This document shows, piece by piece, positions 18,260 to 27,237 of a DNA stretch of 64,000 bases (position 1 is the stretch's first letter; each line of letters begins with the position of its first letter). The position numbers and the translations under genes were made by a program. The notes beneath the pieces are model-generated. The model did no database searches, was not told the DNA's origin, and saw only the letters and a program-made list of their open reading frames with translations. Source of the DNA: Verrucomicrobiaceae bacterium. GTDB taxonomy: Bacteria > Verrucomicrobiota > Verrucomicrobiia > Verrucomicrobiales > Verrucomicrobiaceae. The DNA lies in the NCBI GenBank assembly GCA_016795485.1, contig JAEUHM010000041.1, positions 124,001 to 188,000 on the forward strand. The letters run 5' to 3'.

Positions 18260-19105
18260 TTAGATGCCCTTCCGCACCCCCTGGCGTTTCCTGAACTCAG
18301 CGGGTCCGCAACCCAAGGCGCGGGCGAACACTCGGCTGAGGTAGTGACGATTGGGGAAACCGCACTCCAGTGCGATCTGCTCGATGGACTTGTCTGATAG
18401 GGCAAGCAGCTCCGAGGCAGCCTTCACGCGGACGGAAGTCACGTAGGCAGCCGGAGTTTGCCCCAGGTGCTCCCGGAAAGAGCGGATGAAGCGCTCCAAA
18501 GACATTCTTGCTCGATTAGCGAGGTTTTGGTTGGACAAATCGGCATTCGGCACCCTAGCAATGAGCGCTAAAACCTGTAGCAGAGCCTCAGGGAGCCGCC
18601 TGACTGGCTGTGAATCAACCTTTGCAAACACCGTGTGCAGCAGGGCCGCGCTAAGGTGAAGGAGTTGATAGTCTCGCGGGTCCGAATAAGGCATTTCATG
18701 GATGGCGATCAGCTGCTGGACCATGCCTTGCAGCACTGAGTCCATCGGCATCACGATAGGAGCCGCAGAAAAGGACACACCAGGACGAGTAGTCGTGAAG
18801 TGCAGCCAGAAGTGGCAGGCTTTCACGGGTCCGCAGCAATCAAAAACGGTGTCTGCTGGGATGAGCACTGCATTTTCAGGCCCAAGTGGGATCGTTTGCC
18901 CTTTGAAGCGTAGGAAACACCCAGGTTTAGGGTTGTGATAGAAGCGCCAGAACGGGCTGTCGACTCCCTGATGATTCCAGTCTTCCAGGGCCGCTTGGTA
19001 GCCACTTTCATGAATCAAAAAGGGAGTCCAGCCCGCCGTGGCTACACGCGCTAGATCCACGCCCCACGGGGTGGTATAGTTGAGATATTTGCGCCTATTC
19101 GCCAC
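18260..19105 (-). CDS. AraC-family transcriptional regulator
   Basis: A 281-residue regulator. The N-terminal half has a cupin-like ligand-binding fold pattern (FLRFKGQTIPLGPENAVLIPADTVFDC). The C-terminal AraC DNA-binding domain (about residues 185-275) contains two helix-turn-helix units, with MSLERFIRSFREHLGQTPAAYV-type first unit and SIEQIALECGFPNRHYLSRVFARALG second unit, followed by GPAEFRKR. It is divergent from the PSCyt/PSD1 gene at 19185 with a 79 bp shared region, so it may control that pair; ligand unknown, probably a sugar. Confidence 0.88.
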   Translation of the reverse strand: MANRRKYLNYTTPWGVDLARVATAGWTPFLIHESGYQAALEDWNHQGVDSPFWRFYHNPKPGCFLRFKGQTIPLGPENAVLIPADTVFDCCGPVKACHFWLHFTTTRPGVSFSAAPIVMPMDSVLQGMVQQLIAIHEMPYSDPRDYQLLHLSAALLHTVFAKVDSQPVRRLPEALLQVLALIARVPNADLSNQNLANRARMSLERFIRSFREHLGQTPAAYVTSVRVKAASELLALSDKSIEQIALECGFPNRHYLSRVFARALGCGPAEFRKRQGVRKGI

Positions 19106-19184
19106 GATTAGACATAAAAACGACAGAGAATGAGCCTGCTTTGCTGCGTTTTATCTTCCAGTCCGCATCTAGGACAACTTCCCC

Positions 19185-22070
19185 ATGATTCACCGTCTGT
19201 TTATCTGCCTTGCCGGAGTGCTTGGGCTCGGTTTTCACTGCTCCTCTGCCACTGCGGCGGAGAAATTGACCTTCAACAAAGACATAAGGCCTATTCTGTC
19301 GGACAAGTGCTTCTTCTGCCATGGCTTCGACCCCAAGAACCGCAAAGCAGACCTTCGTTTAGACGAGCGCGAGGCTGCTGTTGAAGCCGGGGCTATCGTG
19401 CCCGGCAAGTCAGCTGAGAGTGCCATCGTGGAACGGATGCTTTCGCACGACGAAGACGAAGTCATGCCGCCGCCGAAGTCCAAACTCGGACGTTTGTCTG
19501 CTCAGGACATAGCGGTGATCAAGCAATGGATCGACGAAGGTGCCAACTATGAAGCGCACTGGGCTTTCATCCCCGTGGATTCCGATCCAAAGCACCTCAA
19601 CGGCTTGAGTATCGACACAATCGTGACCGCAGGCCTGAAAACTCGTGGTTTGAGCCTTCAGCCAAAAGCGAAAACAGAGACTCTAGCTCGGCGATTGAGC
19701 TTTGATCTGACAGGCTTGCCCCCCGAGCCGAAAACAGTCGAGCAACTGATGTCTGGGGCACTCAAGTTGGACGCTTACGTTGAACAGTTGCTAGCCTCAC
19801 CTCGCTACGGCGAGCGCATGGCAGTCGACTGGCTGGACATTTCCCGGTATGCCGACAGCTACGGCTTCCAAGTAGATCGGGAGCGCGAGGTCTGGCTGTG
19901 GCGAGATTGGGTCATTGAGGCGTTTAACGCAAACCTGCCTTTTGATCAGTTTGTGACGTGGCAGATCGCCGGCGACATGCTGCCTAACCCAACGCGAGAA
20001 CAGCAACTAGCCACTGCCTTTTGCCGCCTGCATCAACAAGAGAGTGAGGGCGGTAGCGTAGAAGAAGAATATCGCGTGGAGTATGTAGCGGATCGCGTCC
20101 AGACCTTTGCCACTGCGTTTCTCGGTTTAACATTTGAATGCGCACGCTGCCACGACCACAAGTATGATCCCATCTCGCAGAAGGACTATTACGGGCTGTT
20201 CGCGATGTTTCAGAACATCGACGAAGCTGGGCTTTACTCGTTTTTCACCCCTTCAGCACCAACTCCGGCCCTTGCACTCGTGGATGAAAAGAAGCTGACG
20301 GAACTAACGACAAAAGTCGCACAGTTGGAACAGCAGCTTGCTGTCAAGCCGTCTGACAAGCTGGCCGTTGGCACCAAACCAATCGCCAGCTTCAGTTTTG
20401 ATGACAAGGAGACAGCTGCGTTAGTCAAAGGTGAGAACAAATTGGCGGAAGGCAAATCCGGTAAGGGCGTGTGGTTCTCGGGCGATGAATCTCTTGCCAC
20501 CAAAGTAGGCAACTTTCAGCGGCACGAACCATTCAGCGTTTCGCTTTGGATGAAAACGCCTGATCGGAAAGAGCGCGCGGTGGTCATGCATCGTTCTCGG
20601 GCTTGGACAGATGCAGCGAGCCGCGGATACGAGCTTTTGATCGAAGACGGACGACTGAAGTGGTCACTGATTCACTTTTGGCCTGGAGATGCCATCAGTG
20701 TGCGAACCAAGGCCGAGATTCCGATCAACGAATGGCTGGACGTGACAGTGACCAACGATGGCAGCTCTCGCGCGGCGGGTTTGCGGATTTTTGTAAATGG
20801 AAAGCGTGCTGAAGTGGAGATCATTAAGGACAATCTGATCCGCAACATCACCGGAGGCGGTGGCGATACGATTGCACTGGGAGAACGCTTCAGAGACCGT
20901 GGCTTCAAGGGCGGCTGGATTGACGATCTGCGCGTTTACGACCGCGATCTGTCCTTGGATGTGCCGAAGGATCTGACGGCAGCACGTGCAGAAGTCACCA
21001 AATACATGGAGGGCACCAAGGAGATCATGACGATGAGGGAACTGCCGGAGCCGAAACCAGCGTATGTGCTTTTCCGCGGCGAATACGACAAGCGCACGGA
21101 CCCTGTAGCGGCCCAGACACCCAAAGTGCTTGGGTTGCTGACTGAGAACGCGCCGAAGAACCGACTGACACTGGCGCAATGGCTTACGGATAAGAAGCAC
21201 CCGCTCTTTGCGAGGGTGATCGTTAATCGGCTCTGGGAAAGCATGTTTGGCCGTGGTCTGGTGAAGACTACAGAGGACTTTGGCAGCCAGGGCGAGAGAC
21301 CGCTTTATCCTGAGTTGATCGACTATCTAGCAGGGCGTTTCATCGCCAGCGGTTGGGATATGAAGGCGCTTATCAAGGAAATCGTTTCCAGCTCGGTTTA
21401 TCAACAAAGGAGCGTAGCAGATGCTAAGACCATGACCGATGATCCTGACAATCAGTGGCTTGCTCGCGGCCCTCGAGTAAGACTATCTGCTGAGATGATC
21501 CGAGACAATGCTCTTGCTGCTTCTGAGTTGATTAAGCATCAACTTGGAGGTCCACCGGTGAGTGCTTATGAAATGGCAGAGGCCTTCAAGCCAGCAAAGG
21601 CCAGCGACTCCTACCGCAGAAGCGTCTACAGCCACTGGAGACGGACAAGTCCGCCGCCAGCTATGCAGACGTTTGATGCGCCCAAGCGTTCGGTTTGCAT
21701 TTCTAGGCGCGAACGCACAGACACGCCGCTTCAGGCACTCGTCCTGATGAATGGCACGCAATATGTCGAAGCTGCACGTGTGCTGGGTGAGTTGGCCATC
21801 AAATCAAACAACGGCGACATGCAGAAAATGATCCAGTTCATGTTCATGAGATGCCTCAGTCGGCTCCCAGACCCCAAGGAAGAAGCCATTTGTCGGCAAT
21901 TGTTTGACGAGCAGTTTGGTATTTATCAAAAGGACACCAAAGCCGCTGCGGATTTGCTCACGCATGGTGACTTTAAGCGTGACAACACCATCCCGACCGC
22001 CCAAGCGGCCGCCGCCACCGCCCTGGCCCAAGCCCTTATGGCGCACGACGAGTGCGTCGTGAAGAGATAA
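19185..22070 (+). CDS. secreted PSCyt1-PSCyt2(DUF1549)-LamG-PSD1(DUF1553) multidomain protein
   Basis: A 961-residue exported protein of the type expanded in Planctomycetes and Verrucomicrobia. A signal peptide (to about residue 25) is followed by a cytochrome-like PSCyt1 domain with one haem-c motif, CFFCH (Cys42-His46), and the MPPPKSKLGRLSAQDIAVIKQWIDEGA ending. PSCyt2/DUF1549 covers about 130-350 and contains a second CxxCH, in FECARCHDHKYDPIS. A LamG/concanavalin-like domain (about 400-595; FSVSLWMKTPDRKE, WLDVTVTNDGS) precedes the PSD1/DUF1553 domain (about 640-930; VNRLWESMFGRGLVKTTEDFG, RRSVYSHWRRTSPPPAMQTFDAP, ERTDTPLQALVLMN). Its role is unknown, thought to be linked to polysaccharide use. 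It forms an operon with the DUF1501 gene 24 bp downstream. Confidence 0.9.
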   Translation: MIHRLFICLAGVLGLGFHCSSATAAEKLTFNKDIRPILSDKCFFCHGFDPKNRKADLRLDEREAAVEAGAIVPGKSAESAIVERMLSHDEDEVMPPPKSKLGRLSAQDIAVIKQWIDEGANYEAHWAFIPVDSDPKHLNGLSIDTIVTAGLKTRGLSLQPKAKTETLARRLSFDLTGLPPEPKTVEQLMSGALKLDAYVEQLLASPRYGERMAVDWLDISRYADSYGFQVDREREVWLWRDWVIEAFNANLPFDQFVTWQIAGDMLPNPTREQQLATAFCRLHQQESEGGSVEEEYRVEYVADRVQTFATAFLGLTFECARCHDHKYDPISQKDYYGLFAMFQNIDEAGLYSFFTPSAPTPALALVDEKKLTELTTKVAQLEQQLAVKPSDKLAVGTKPIASFSFDDKETAALVKGENKLAEGKSGKGVWFSGDESLATKVGNFQRHEPFSVSLWMKTPDRKERAVVMHRSRAWTDAASRGYELLIEDGRLKWSLIHFWPGDAISVRTKAEIPINEWLDVTVTNDGSSRAAGLRIFVNGKRAEVEIIKDNLIRNITGGGGDTIALGERFRDRGFKGGWIDDLRVYDRDLSLDVPKDLTAARAEVTKYMEGTKEIMTMRELPEPKPAYVLFRGEYDKRTDPVAAQTPKVLGLLTENAPKNRLTLAQWLTDKKHPLFARVIVNRLWESMFGRGLVKTTEDFGSQGERPLYPELIDYLAGRFIASGWDMKALIKEIVSSSVYQQRSVADAKTMTDDPDNQWLARGPRVRLSAEMIRDNALAASELIKHQLGGPPVSAYEMAEAFKPAKASDSYRRSVYSHWRRTSPPPAMQTFDAPKRSVCISRRERTDTPLQALVLMNGTQYVEAARVLGELAIKSNNGDMQKMIQFMFMRCLSRLPDPKEEAICRQLFDEQFGIYQKDTKAAADLLTHGDFKRDNTIPTAQAAAATALAQALMAHDECVVKR

Positions 22071-22094
22071 TGAATCCCTAGCTAGAAAGTGATC

Positions 22095-23513
22095 ATGACG
22101 ACCAACGAATCAGCAAATGGCAGCAGTGTTTCTCGCCGCACGTTTCTTAATCGCTTCGGCAATGGCCTCGGCGGAGTGGCGCTGGCGAATCTGTTAATGA
22201 AGGAGCAGGCTCCTGCGGCTGAGTTTCATCACCCGGCCAAGGCAAAGCGAATCATCTACCTCTTCATGTCCGGGGGACCATCTCATTTGGACCTGTTCGA
22301 CTACAAGCCTGTGTTAAATCAGCGTCATGGGGAGCAGATTCCTGATTCGGTGCGTGGCATGCAGCGTCTGACGGGCATGAGCGGAAACCAGTCGTCGATC
22401 CCACTGGTCGGATCGCCGTTCAAGTTCGCGCAATACGGTCCTCAGGGGGCGTGGGTGAGTGAGTTGCTGCCTCACACAGCCTCAGTTGCGGGAGATTTGT
22501 GTTTTGTGAACTCGATGTCTACCGAGTCGATCAACCACGGTCCGGGGGTGACATTTTTCCAGACTGGTTCACAAATCGCGGGTCGCCCGAGCATGGGCGC
22601 ATGGCTCAGCTACGGCCTAGGGAGCATGAATGACAACTTGCCCGCGTTCACGGTGCTCATAACTAAAGGGAAAGGGGGGCAGCCCCTTGGCGCGCATCTT
22701 TGGGGCAGTGGTTTCTTGCCGTCTAAGCACCAGGGTGTGCAACTCCGCGCTTCTGCTGACCCTGTCTTGTATTTGAGCAATCCAGCGGGAGTGACTTCTG
22801 AGAGTAGACGCCTCTTGCTGGATCGCCTCAAGGAACTTCACCAGCATCAACTCGAGGGAGCACCCGATGTTGAGATCAGCAACCGGATGGATCATTATGA
22901 AATGGCGTTCCGCATGCAGTCCAGCATCCCTGAAGCCACGGGAATCGGGAGTGAGCCGCAGCATGTGCTCGATCTTTACGGCCCAGACGTGAAGACGCCG
23001 GGAACCTTTGCCGCCAATTGCCTTCAAGCCCGCCGTTTGGCCGAACGCGGTGTGCGTTTCATTCAACTCTACCATCAAGACTGGGATCATCACGGCGGTC
23101 TGCCGGGAGCGATTCCGCGTTTGGCCAAAGAAACAGATCAACCTGCCGCAGGTCTGATCAAAGACCTGAAACAACGTGGTCTTCTGGATGACACGTTGGT
23201 CGTCTGGGGTGGCGAGTTTGGCAGAACTGCTTACTGCCAGGGAAAAATCGCCAAAAACTTTGGGCGGGATCACCATCCTCGCTGTTTTACCGCATGGATC
23301 GCCGGTGGAGGTATCAAAGCTGGCTTCAAATACGGGTTAAATGATGATTTTGGCTACAATGTGGTCGCGGACGGCCTGCACATTCATGATTTCCACGCTA
23401 CACTTTTGCATTTGATGGGCATCGATCACGAACGGCTCACTTATAAGTTCCAGGGCCGTCGTTATCGGCTCACGGACATCCATGGCCACGTCGTCAACCC
23501 ACTCCTTGCTTAA
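22095..23513 (+). CDS. DUF1501 protein (sulfatase-like fold) with Tat signal
   Basis: A 472-residue protein; the ATG at 22095 is preferred over an in-frame GTG two codons upstream. A twin-arginine signal is visible (VSRRTFLNRFGNGLGGVALANLL), so it is probably exported folded. Family features include FMSGGPSHLDLFDYKP, INHGPGVTFFQTG, GVRFIQLYHQDWDHH, VVWGGEFGRT and GRDHHPRCFTAWIAGGGIKAG. DUF1501 proteins are related to alkaline-phosphatase/sulfatase enzymes and regularly follow PSD1 genes; their reaction is not established. The pair with the upstream gene is the standard Planctomycete/Verrucomicrobia arrangement. Confidence 0.9.
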   Translation: MTTNESANGSSVSRRTFLNRFGNGLGGVALANLLMKEQAPAAEFHHPAKAKRIIYLFMSGGPSHLDLFDYKPVLNQRHGEQIPDSVRGMQRLTGMSGNQSSIPLVGSPFKFAQYGPQGAWVSELLPHTASVAGDLCFVNSMSTESINHGPGVTFFQTGSQIAGRPSMGAWLSYGLGSMNDNLPAFTVLITKGKGGQPLGAHLWGSGFLPSKHQGVQLRASADPVLYLSNPAGVTSESRRLLLDRLKELHQHQLEGAPDVEISNRMDHYEMAFRMQSSIPEATGIGSEPQHVLDLYGPDVKTPGTFAANCLQARRLAERGVRFIQLYHQDWDHHGGLPGAIPRLAKETDQPAAGLIKDLKQRGLLDDTLVVWGGEFGRTAYCQGKIAKNFGRDHHPRCFTAWIAGGGIKAGFKYGLNDDFGYNVVADGLHIHDFHATLLHLMGIDHERLTYKFQGRRYRLTDIHGHVVNPLLA

Positions 23514-23535
23514 GACCGGCAGTGGTTGGCCAAGA

Positions 23536-23563
23536 TTGAACACAATCAACGTCGGAATAGACG
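23536..23563 (+). promoter_or_regulatory. putative promoter of the FG-GAP protein gene
   Basis: TTGAAC (23536-23541), a 16 bp spacer and TAGACG (23558-23563), lying in the 147 bp gap after the DUF1501 gene and giving a leader of about 90 nt. The pattern resembles the typA and rfbB elements. Confidence 0.3.
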
Positions 23564-23660
23564 AAAAGCAGTATTGCCCTAGGGCGGTTATTTTGCTTTG
23601 ATCGTCCCCCACGTCGGTGCAGGCAAAACTCCTAACCGGCACCACCAACCACCTGCCAAC

Positions 23661-26417
23661 ATGATCAACGCGACACTCAAACGAACCCTTGCCACCTCCG
23701 TCACTGGAGTTCTGTTGCTGGCAGCAACCGAGGCGAATGCACAATACTCATCCATCCGTCTTGTGCCCAAAGAGGCCAAGGCCAACGAAGGTAACGGCTA
23801 CACAAAGAACTCAGCTGCTGCTGGGTATGGTCGAGTGGCACTGGGTTCACCAGACGCTACCAACCTGAGCAATGTGGCTACCGGAGCCGTGTATCTCTGG
23901 GATGTTAAGTCCGCCGCACAACAGGCGACTGTCTACCCACCAACTGCAGACGCTGTAGCTGGCATGGACTTTGGTGCAGCGGTAGCCATCTCGGGCAAGC
24001 ACCTCGTGGTCGGCGCTCCTGGGGCAGCGAAAGTTTTCGTCTTTGACGTCAATACCCGAGCACTTCTCAAAACCATATCTGCTGCCGGGTTCGTGGTGGC
24101 GGATGGATTCGGCGCGGCCGTGGCGATTGATCGAGATCAAGTGGCCATCGGAGCTCCATTTGATGACGACAGCGGTGCGGATGCCGGAAGCGTGGTCGTT
24201 TACAACATGCTAACTGCGGCAATCACTTCTGCCGAACCCGTGGGAGCCACGACTCCGCTATCCGCAGGTGCCAACTACGGCGCCTCAGTGGCGCTCCGTA
24301 ACGGAATATTGGCTGTGGGTGCGCCTGGAGCAGAGATTGCCTATCTTCTGGATGCGAGTGCTACAGACAGCTACTTTTCTGAGATGGAAGATTCTGCCGG
24401 GACAGGTGGCGACCGCTTTGGAGACAGCGTTGTCTTCCTTGGACAACTTGATTTGGCCATCAGCGCGCCTCTGGACGGCTTAACTGCTGTCGAGACCGGA
24501 GGCTCGGCTCGCCCTCTCTGCGGTAGTGTTACTCGCTTTGAGATCAGCGACACGACCACGCCAACCTTCGTGGCAACTGACTACGGACTTAACAATGGTG
24601 ACAAGTTTGGTTCTTCATTGGCTGGTGCTCCCTATCAGCTTTATGCGGGGATGAGTGATTTTGATGCAGGGCTGACGGATTCAGGAGCTGTAGCACCCCT
24701 GGGCGCACCAACGCTTTCACCCGCCGCTTCGGTTGCGGGAGACAAGATTGGCTCATCAGTCGCGTATGCCGATGCGGTTGTCATTGCAACCTCACCTGGC
24801 GACGACACGAAGGGCTCGAACTCTGGTGCCCTATGGGTGTTCAAAGGCCCGCGGCCCCTGACAATTGGATTCCCCAGCAACCCAACCTATATATTGAAAG
24901 GCGATACTGCCGCAGGTGCAGGGCAGACCGTCTTTTCAAGCTTTACTGGTATTTCGGTGCCGCAAAGCGACGATTTTGATCTGCCTGCTTACTTTGCCAA
25001 GCTCAGTGGGCTCGACACAAGCAATGGCAGAACCACAGGGATTTGGGGTTGGGACACCGCCACCGTTGCACCTCTGGCCTTGGCTGTGACCGGTAGCACG
25101 TCTGACTTGGCGGCTAACTCTCTGGCAGGAATGGTCAATAATGTGTCTGACACAACTTGGTTCCGCGGAAAGAAGATCAGCAATGGCAAGATTGCGCTGT
25201 GCTATAACCAAGATGGGACGCTCACAAAACCGATTGAGGTAGGTGGCTCGCTCGGTGGCAAAACAGTGGCAAAAATCCTCGAAGGTAGGGCGGACAACGT
25301 CTTCCAATTGGTCGTTCCCGGTCTCTACTCTGTGCCCCTCACCTTCAGCGGCCTTGCCAAGACAGCCGATTCTGGCATTTGGACGAACGATGGAAGTGAA
25401 ATCCAAGAGGGAACAGCGATGAACTTCGTCACAACATCTGGCACGGTGAACTTGGCTTATGGACAAATACCAAGCCGCATCTGCTTCTCTGGCTCGACCC
25501 TCGTCTTTGCAACTCCTCTTGTTAGCGCGGGGAACCCTGTGACTACCGCAGACAATGCAGGCGTGGTCAGTGGCACTAATCTATTGCTTCGCAAAGGCGG
25601 TGCTGCACCGGGCACTACAGGTATCTTTAGCACGTTCTTGGGTGAGACCTTGGACAGCGACAGCGGCGTTACACTCATTCGCGCGACGATCGCGGGAGCG
25701 GGCATCACTTCAGCCACCAATGAGGGTCTCTGGACGGATCGCACTGATCCGGACTTCACTTTGCTTTTGCGCAAGGGAGTGCAAGCTCCTGGTCTTGCTG
25801 CAGGAGTCGTGGTGAAGAAGATCGTCAACTACTACATCACCACGTTTGGAGATGTCATCGCGCTAGTAGCCGTGGGTGGTCCTGGCATCACGGCGGCAAA
25901 CGACCAAGTTCTCTATTACAATCGCACTCCAGGCGGCTTGGAGGTTGAGCCAGGAACATTTGAGATCCTGCTTCAGGAAGGAAACCGGATCCCTGGTCAG
26001 GATAATGCAAAAGTCGCATCTATCACCCTTGCCGACTACACAACTCGTACGGACGGTGTTGACCAGAACAGCTACTACGGTGTGGTGGTGACACTCGTGA
26101 ACGAAACCGGTGGTGCCACTACGGCAAATAACCTCGCTTGGCTTGTGGGAGACGCAGCACTCGGAACTCCGACCACGCCCAGCGCACGGTTACCTCAAGT
26201 GATGCTGAGAAAAGGCCTCATCGCAGAAGCTCCAGCGGGCAAGCAAACGATTTCCAGCATGACTTTCCTCACCAAGCCAATCGATAAGTCAGGTGCAGGA
26301 AACACAGGCTATCCGCACATCATCAGTGCTGGAGCACGCACGAGTTCGCTGATCGTGACGTATCCCGACAAGACACAGGGCATCATCAGCCTCTACAACC
26401 CGGCAGAGTCACCGTAA
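23661..26417 (+). CDS. large secreted FG-GAP/beta-propeller protein with tandem choice-of-anchor-like repeats
   Basis: A 918-residue exported protein; the chosen ATG (MINATLKRTL) starts a signal peptide ending near EANAQYSS. The first half has repeated FG-GAP-like units: GYGRVALGSPDA, DFGAAVAISGKHLVVGAPG, FGAAVAIDRDQVAIGAPFDDD, YGASVALRNGILAVGAPG and FGDSVVFLGQLDLAISAPLDG, typical of an integrin-like propeller. The second half carries several copies of a different repeat (LLRKGGAAPGT, LLLRKGVQAPGL, LLQEGNRIPGQ, LRKGLIAEAPAG), as in surface proteins with a choice-of-anchor tail, although I see no C-terminal PEP-CTERM or other anchor. Function unknown; cell-surface or matrix role inferred. Ends at a strong terminator. 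Confidence 0.75.
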   Translation: MINATLKRTLATSVTGVLLLAATEANAQYSSIRLVPKEAKANEGNGYTKNSAAAGYGRVALGSPDATNLSNVATGAVYLWDVKSAAQQATVYPPTADAVAGMDFGAAVAISGKHLVVGAPGAAKVFVFDVNTRALLKTISAAGFVVADGFGAAVAIDRDQVAIGAPFDDDSGADAGSVVVYNMLTAAITSAEPVGATTPLSAGANYGASVALRNGILAVGAPGAEIAYLLDASATDSYFSEMEDSAGTGGDRFGDSVVFLGQLDLAISAPLDGLTAVETGGSARPLCGSVTRFEISDTTTPTFVATDYGLNNGDKFGSSLAGAPYQLYAGMSDFDAGLTDSGAVAPLGAPTLSPAASVAGDKIGSSVAYADAVVIATSPGDDTKGSNSGALWVFKGPRPLTIGFPSNPTYILKGDTAAGAGQTVFSSFTGISVPQSDDFDLPAYFAKLSGLDTSNGRTTGIWGWDTATVAPLALAVTGSTSDLAANSLAGMVNNVSDTTWFRGKKISNGKIALCYNQDGTLTKPIEVGGSLGGKTVAKILEGRADNVFQLVVPGLYSVPLTFSGLAKTADSGIWTNDGSEIQEGTAMNFVTTSGTVNLAYGQIPSRICFSGSTLVFATPLVSAGNPVTTADNAGVVSGTNLLLRKGGAAPGTTGIFSTFLGETLDSDSGVTLIRATIAGAGITSATNEGLWTDRTDPDFTLLLRKGVQAPGLAAGVVVKKIVNYYITTFGDVIALVAVGGPGITAANDQVLYYNRTPGGLEVEPGTFEILLQEGNRIPGQDNAKVASITLADYTTRTDGVDQNSYYGVVVTLVNETGGATTANNLAWLVGDAALGTPTTPSARLPQVMLRKGLIAEAPAGKQTISSMTFLTKPIDKSGAGNTGYPHIISAGARTSSLIVTYPDKTQGIISLYNPAESP

Positions 26418-26451
26418 ATCGCCAAGCACTTAAGCTAGGTCCTTCATTTGG

Positions 26452-26485
26452 AAGCGGCATCCGATTCTGGGTGCCGCTTTTATTT
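26452..26485 (+). terminator. intrinsic terminator after the FG-GAP gene
   Basis: An 11 bp stem (26452-26462 with 26469-26479, one G-T pair) closes a 6 nt loop GATTCT and is followed by TTTATTT. It is oriented for plus-strand transcription and is the clearest terminator in the window. Confidence 0.85.
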
Positions 26486-26487
26486 GT

Positions 26488-27237
26488 CTAGTGCATCACT
26501 TGGCCGCCATCCACGTTGATCGTTTGGCCCGTAATGTTCATCGCATGATCTGAAGCCAAAAAAACTGCGACAGCAGCGCATTCTTCAGGAGTCTGCCAGC
26601 GACCCAACGGCGAGACTTTTCCGATCTTCTCTGCTGCCCAAGTTTCATAGTCCTGGCGTTGGTCTACGGGTAGTTTTGCCTGGCCTGCACGCCAGACGGC
26701 TTCGTTTAGGGCCGTCTTGACCATTCCTGGAGCCAGCGCGTTCACGCGAATGGCATAAGGCGCGAGATCTTTGGCCGCACAGTGCGTAAAGTTGATCAAT
26801 CCAGCCTTGGCTGCACTGTATGGCGGGTCTGTTTGTGAACCCATCTGGCCCGCAACGGATACGAGAAACAAGACGCTGCCTTTGCCTTGCGGAATCATCT
26901 TCGGCACGAATGCATGAGCCGCGTTGACCGCGCCCACTAGATTGATTTCTAGAACCCTTGACCAGTCGCTAGGTGATAGATTCCAAAATGGAAAACCAAA
27001 CTTCCCTGAACCAGCGCCAACACAGAAAACTAGGTGATCGACCCGCTCAATCGTTGATGCAAATGCAGAAAGGTCATCGTAGCGGGTCACATCCCCCTGA
27101 CTCACATCTGCGGCGACTTCACGATCAAATCCATGCACCTGACAACCTTCTGCGCGAAAGGCATCCATCATCGCCCTCCCGATGCCACGTGCTGCTCCGA
27201 TAACGACAACGTGCTGATTTTGAAGGGCTAGATTCAT
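26488..27237 (-). CDS. short-chain dehydrogenase/reductase
   Basis: A 249-residue classical SDR starting at MNLALQNQHV, whose ATG overlaps the pabB stop (ATGA). The NAD(P) motif GAARGIGRAM, the catalytic SVAGQMGSQTDPPYSAAK (Tyr-x-x-x-Lys) and the C-terminal GQTINVDGG ending are intact. The acidic residue after the second strand (FDREV) suggests NAD(H) preference. The coupling to pabB is probably positional; substrate unknown. Confidence 0.85.
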   Translation of the reverse strand: MNLALQNQHVVVIGAARGIGRAMMDAFRAEGCQVHGFDREVAADVSQGDVTRYDDLSAFASTIERVDHLVFCVGAGSGKFGFPFWNLSPSDWSRVLEINLVGAVNAAHAFVPKMIPQGKGSVLFLVSVAGQMGSQTDPPYSAAKAGLINFTHCAAKDLAPYAIRVNALAPGMVKTALNEAVWRAGQAKLPVDQRQDYETWAAEKIGKVSPLGRWQTPEECAAVAVFLASDHAMNITGQTINVDGGQVMH

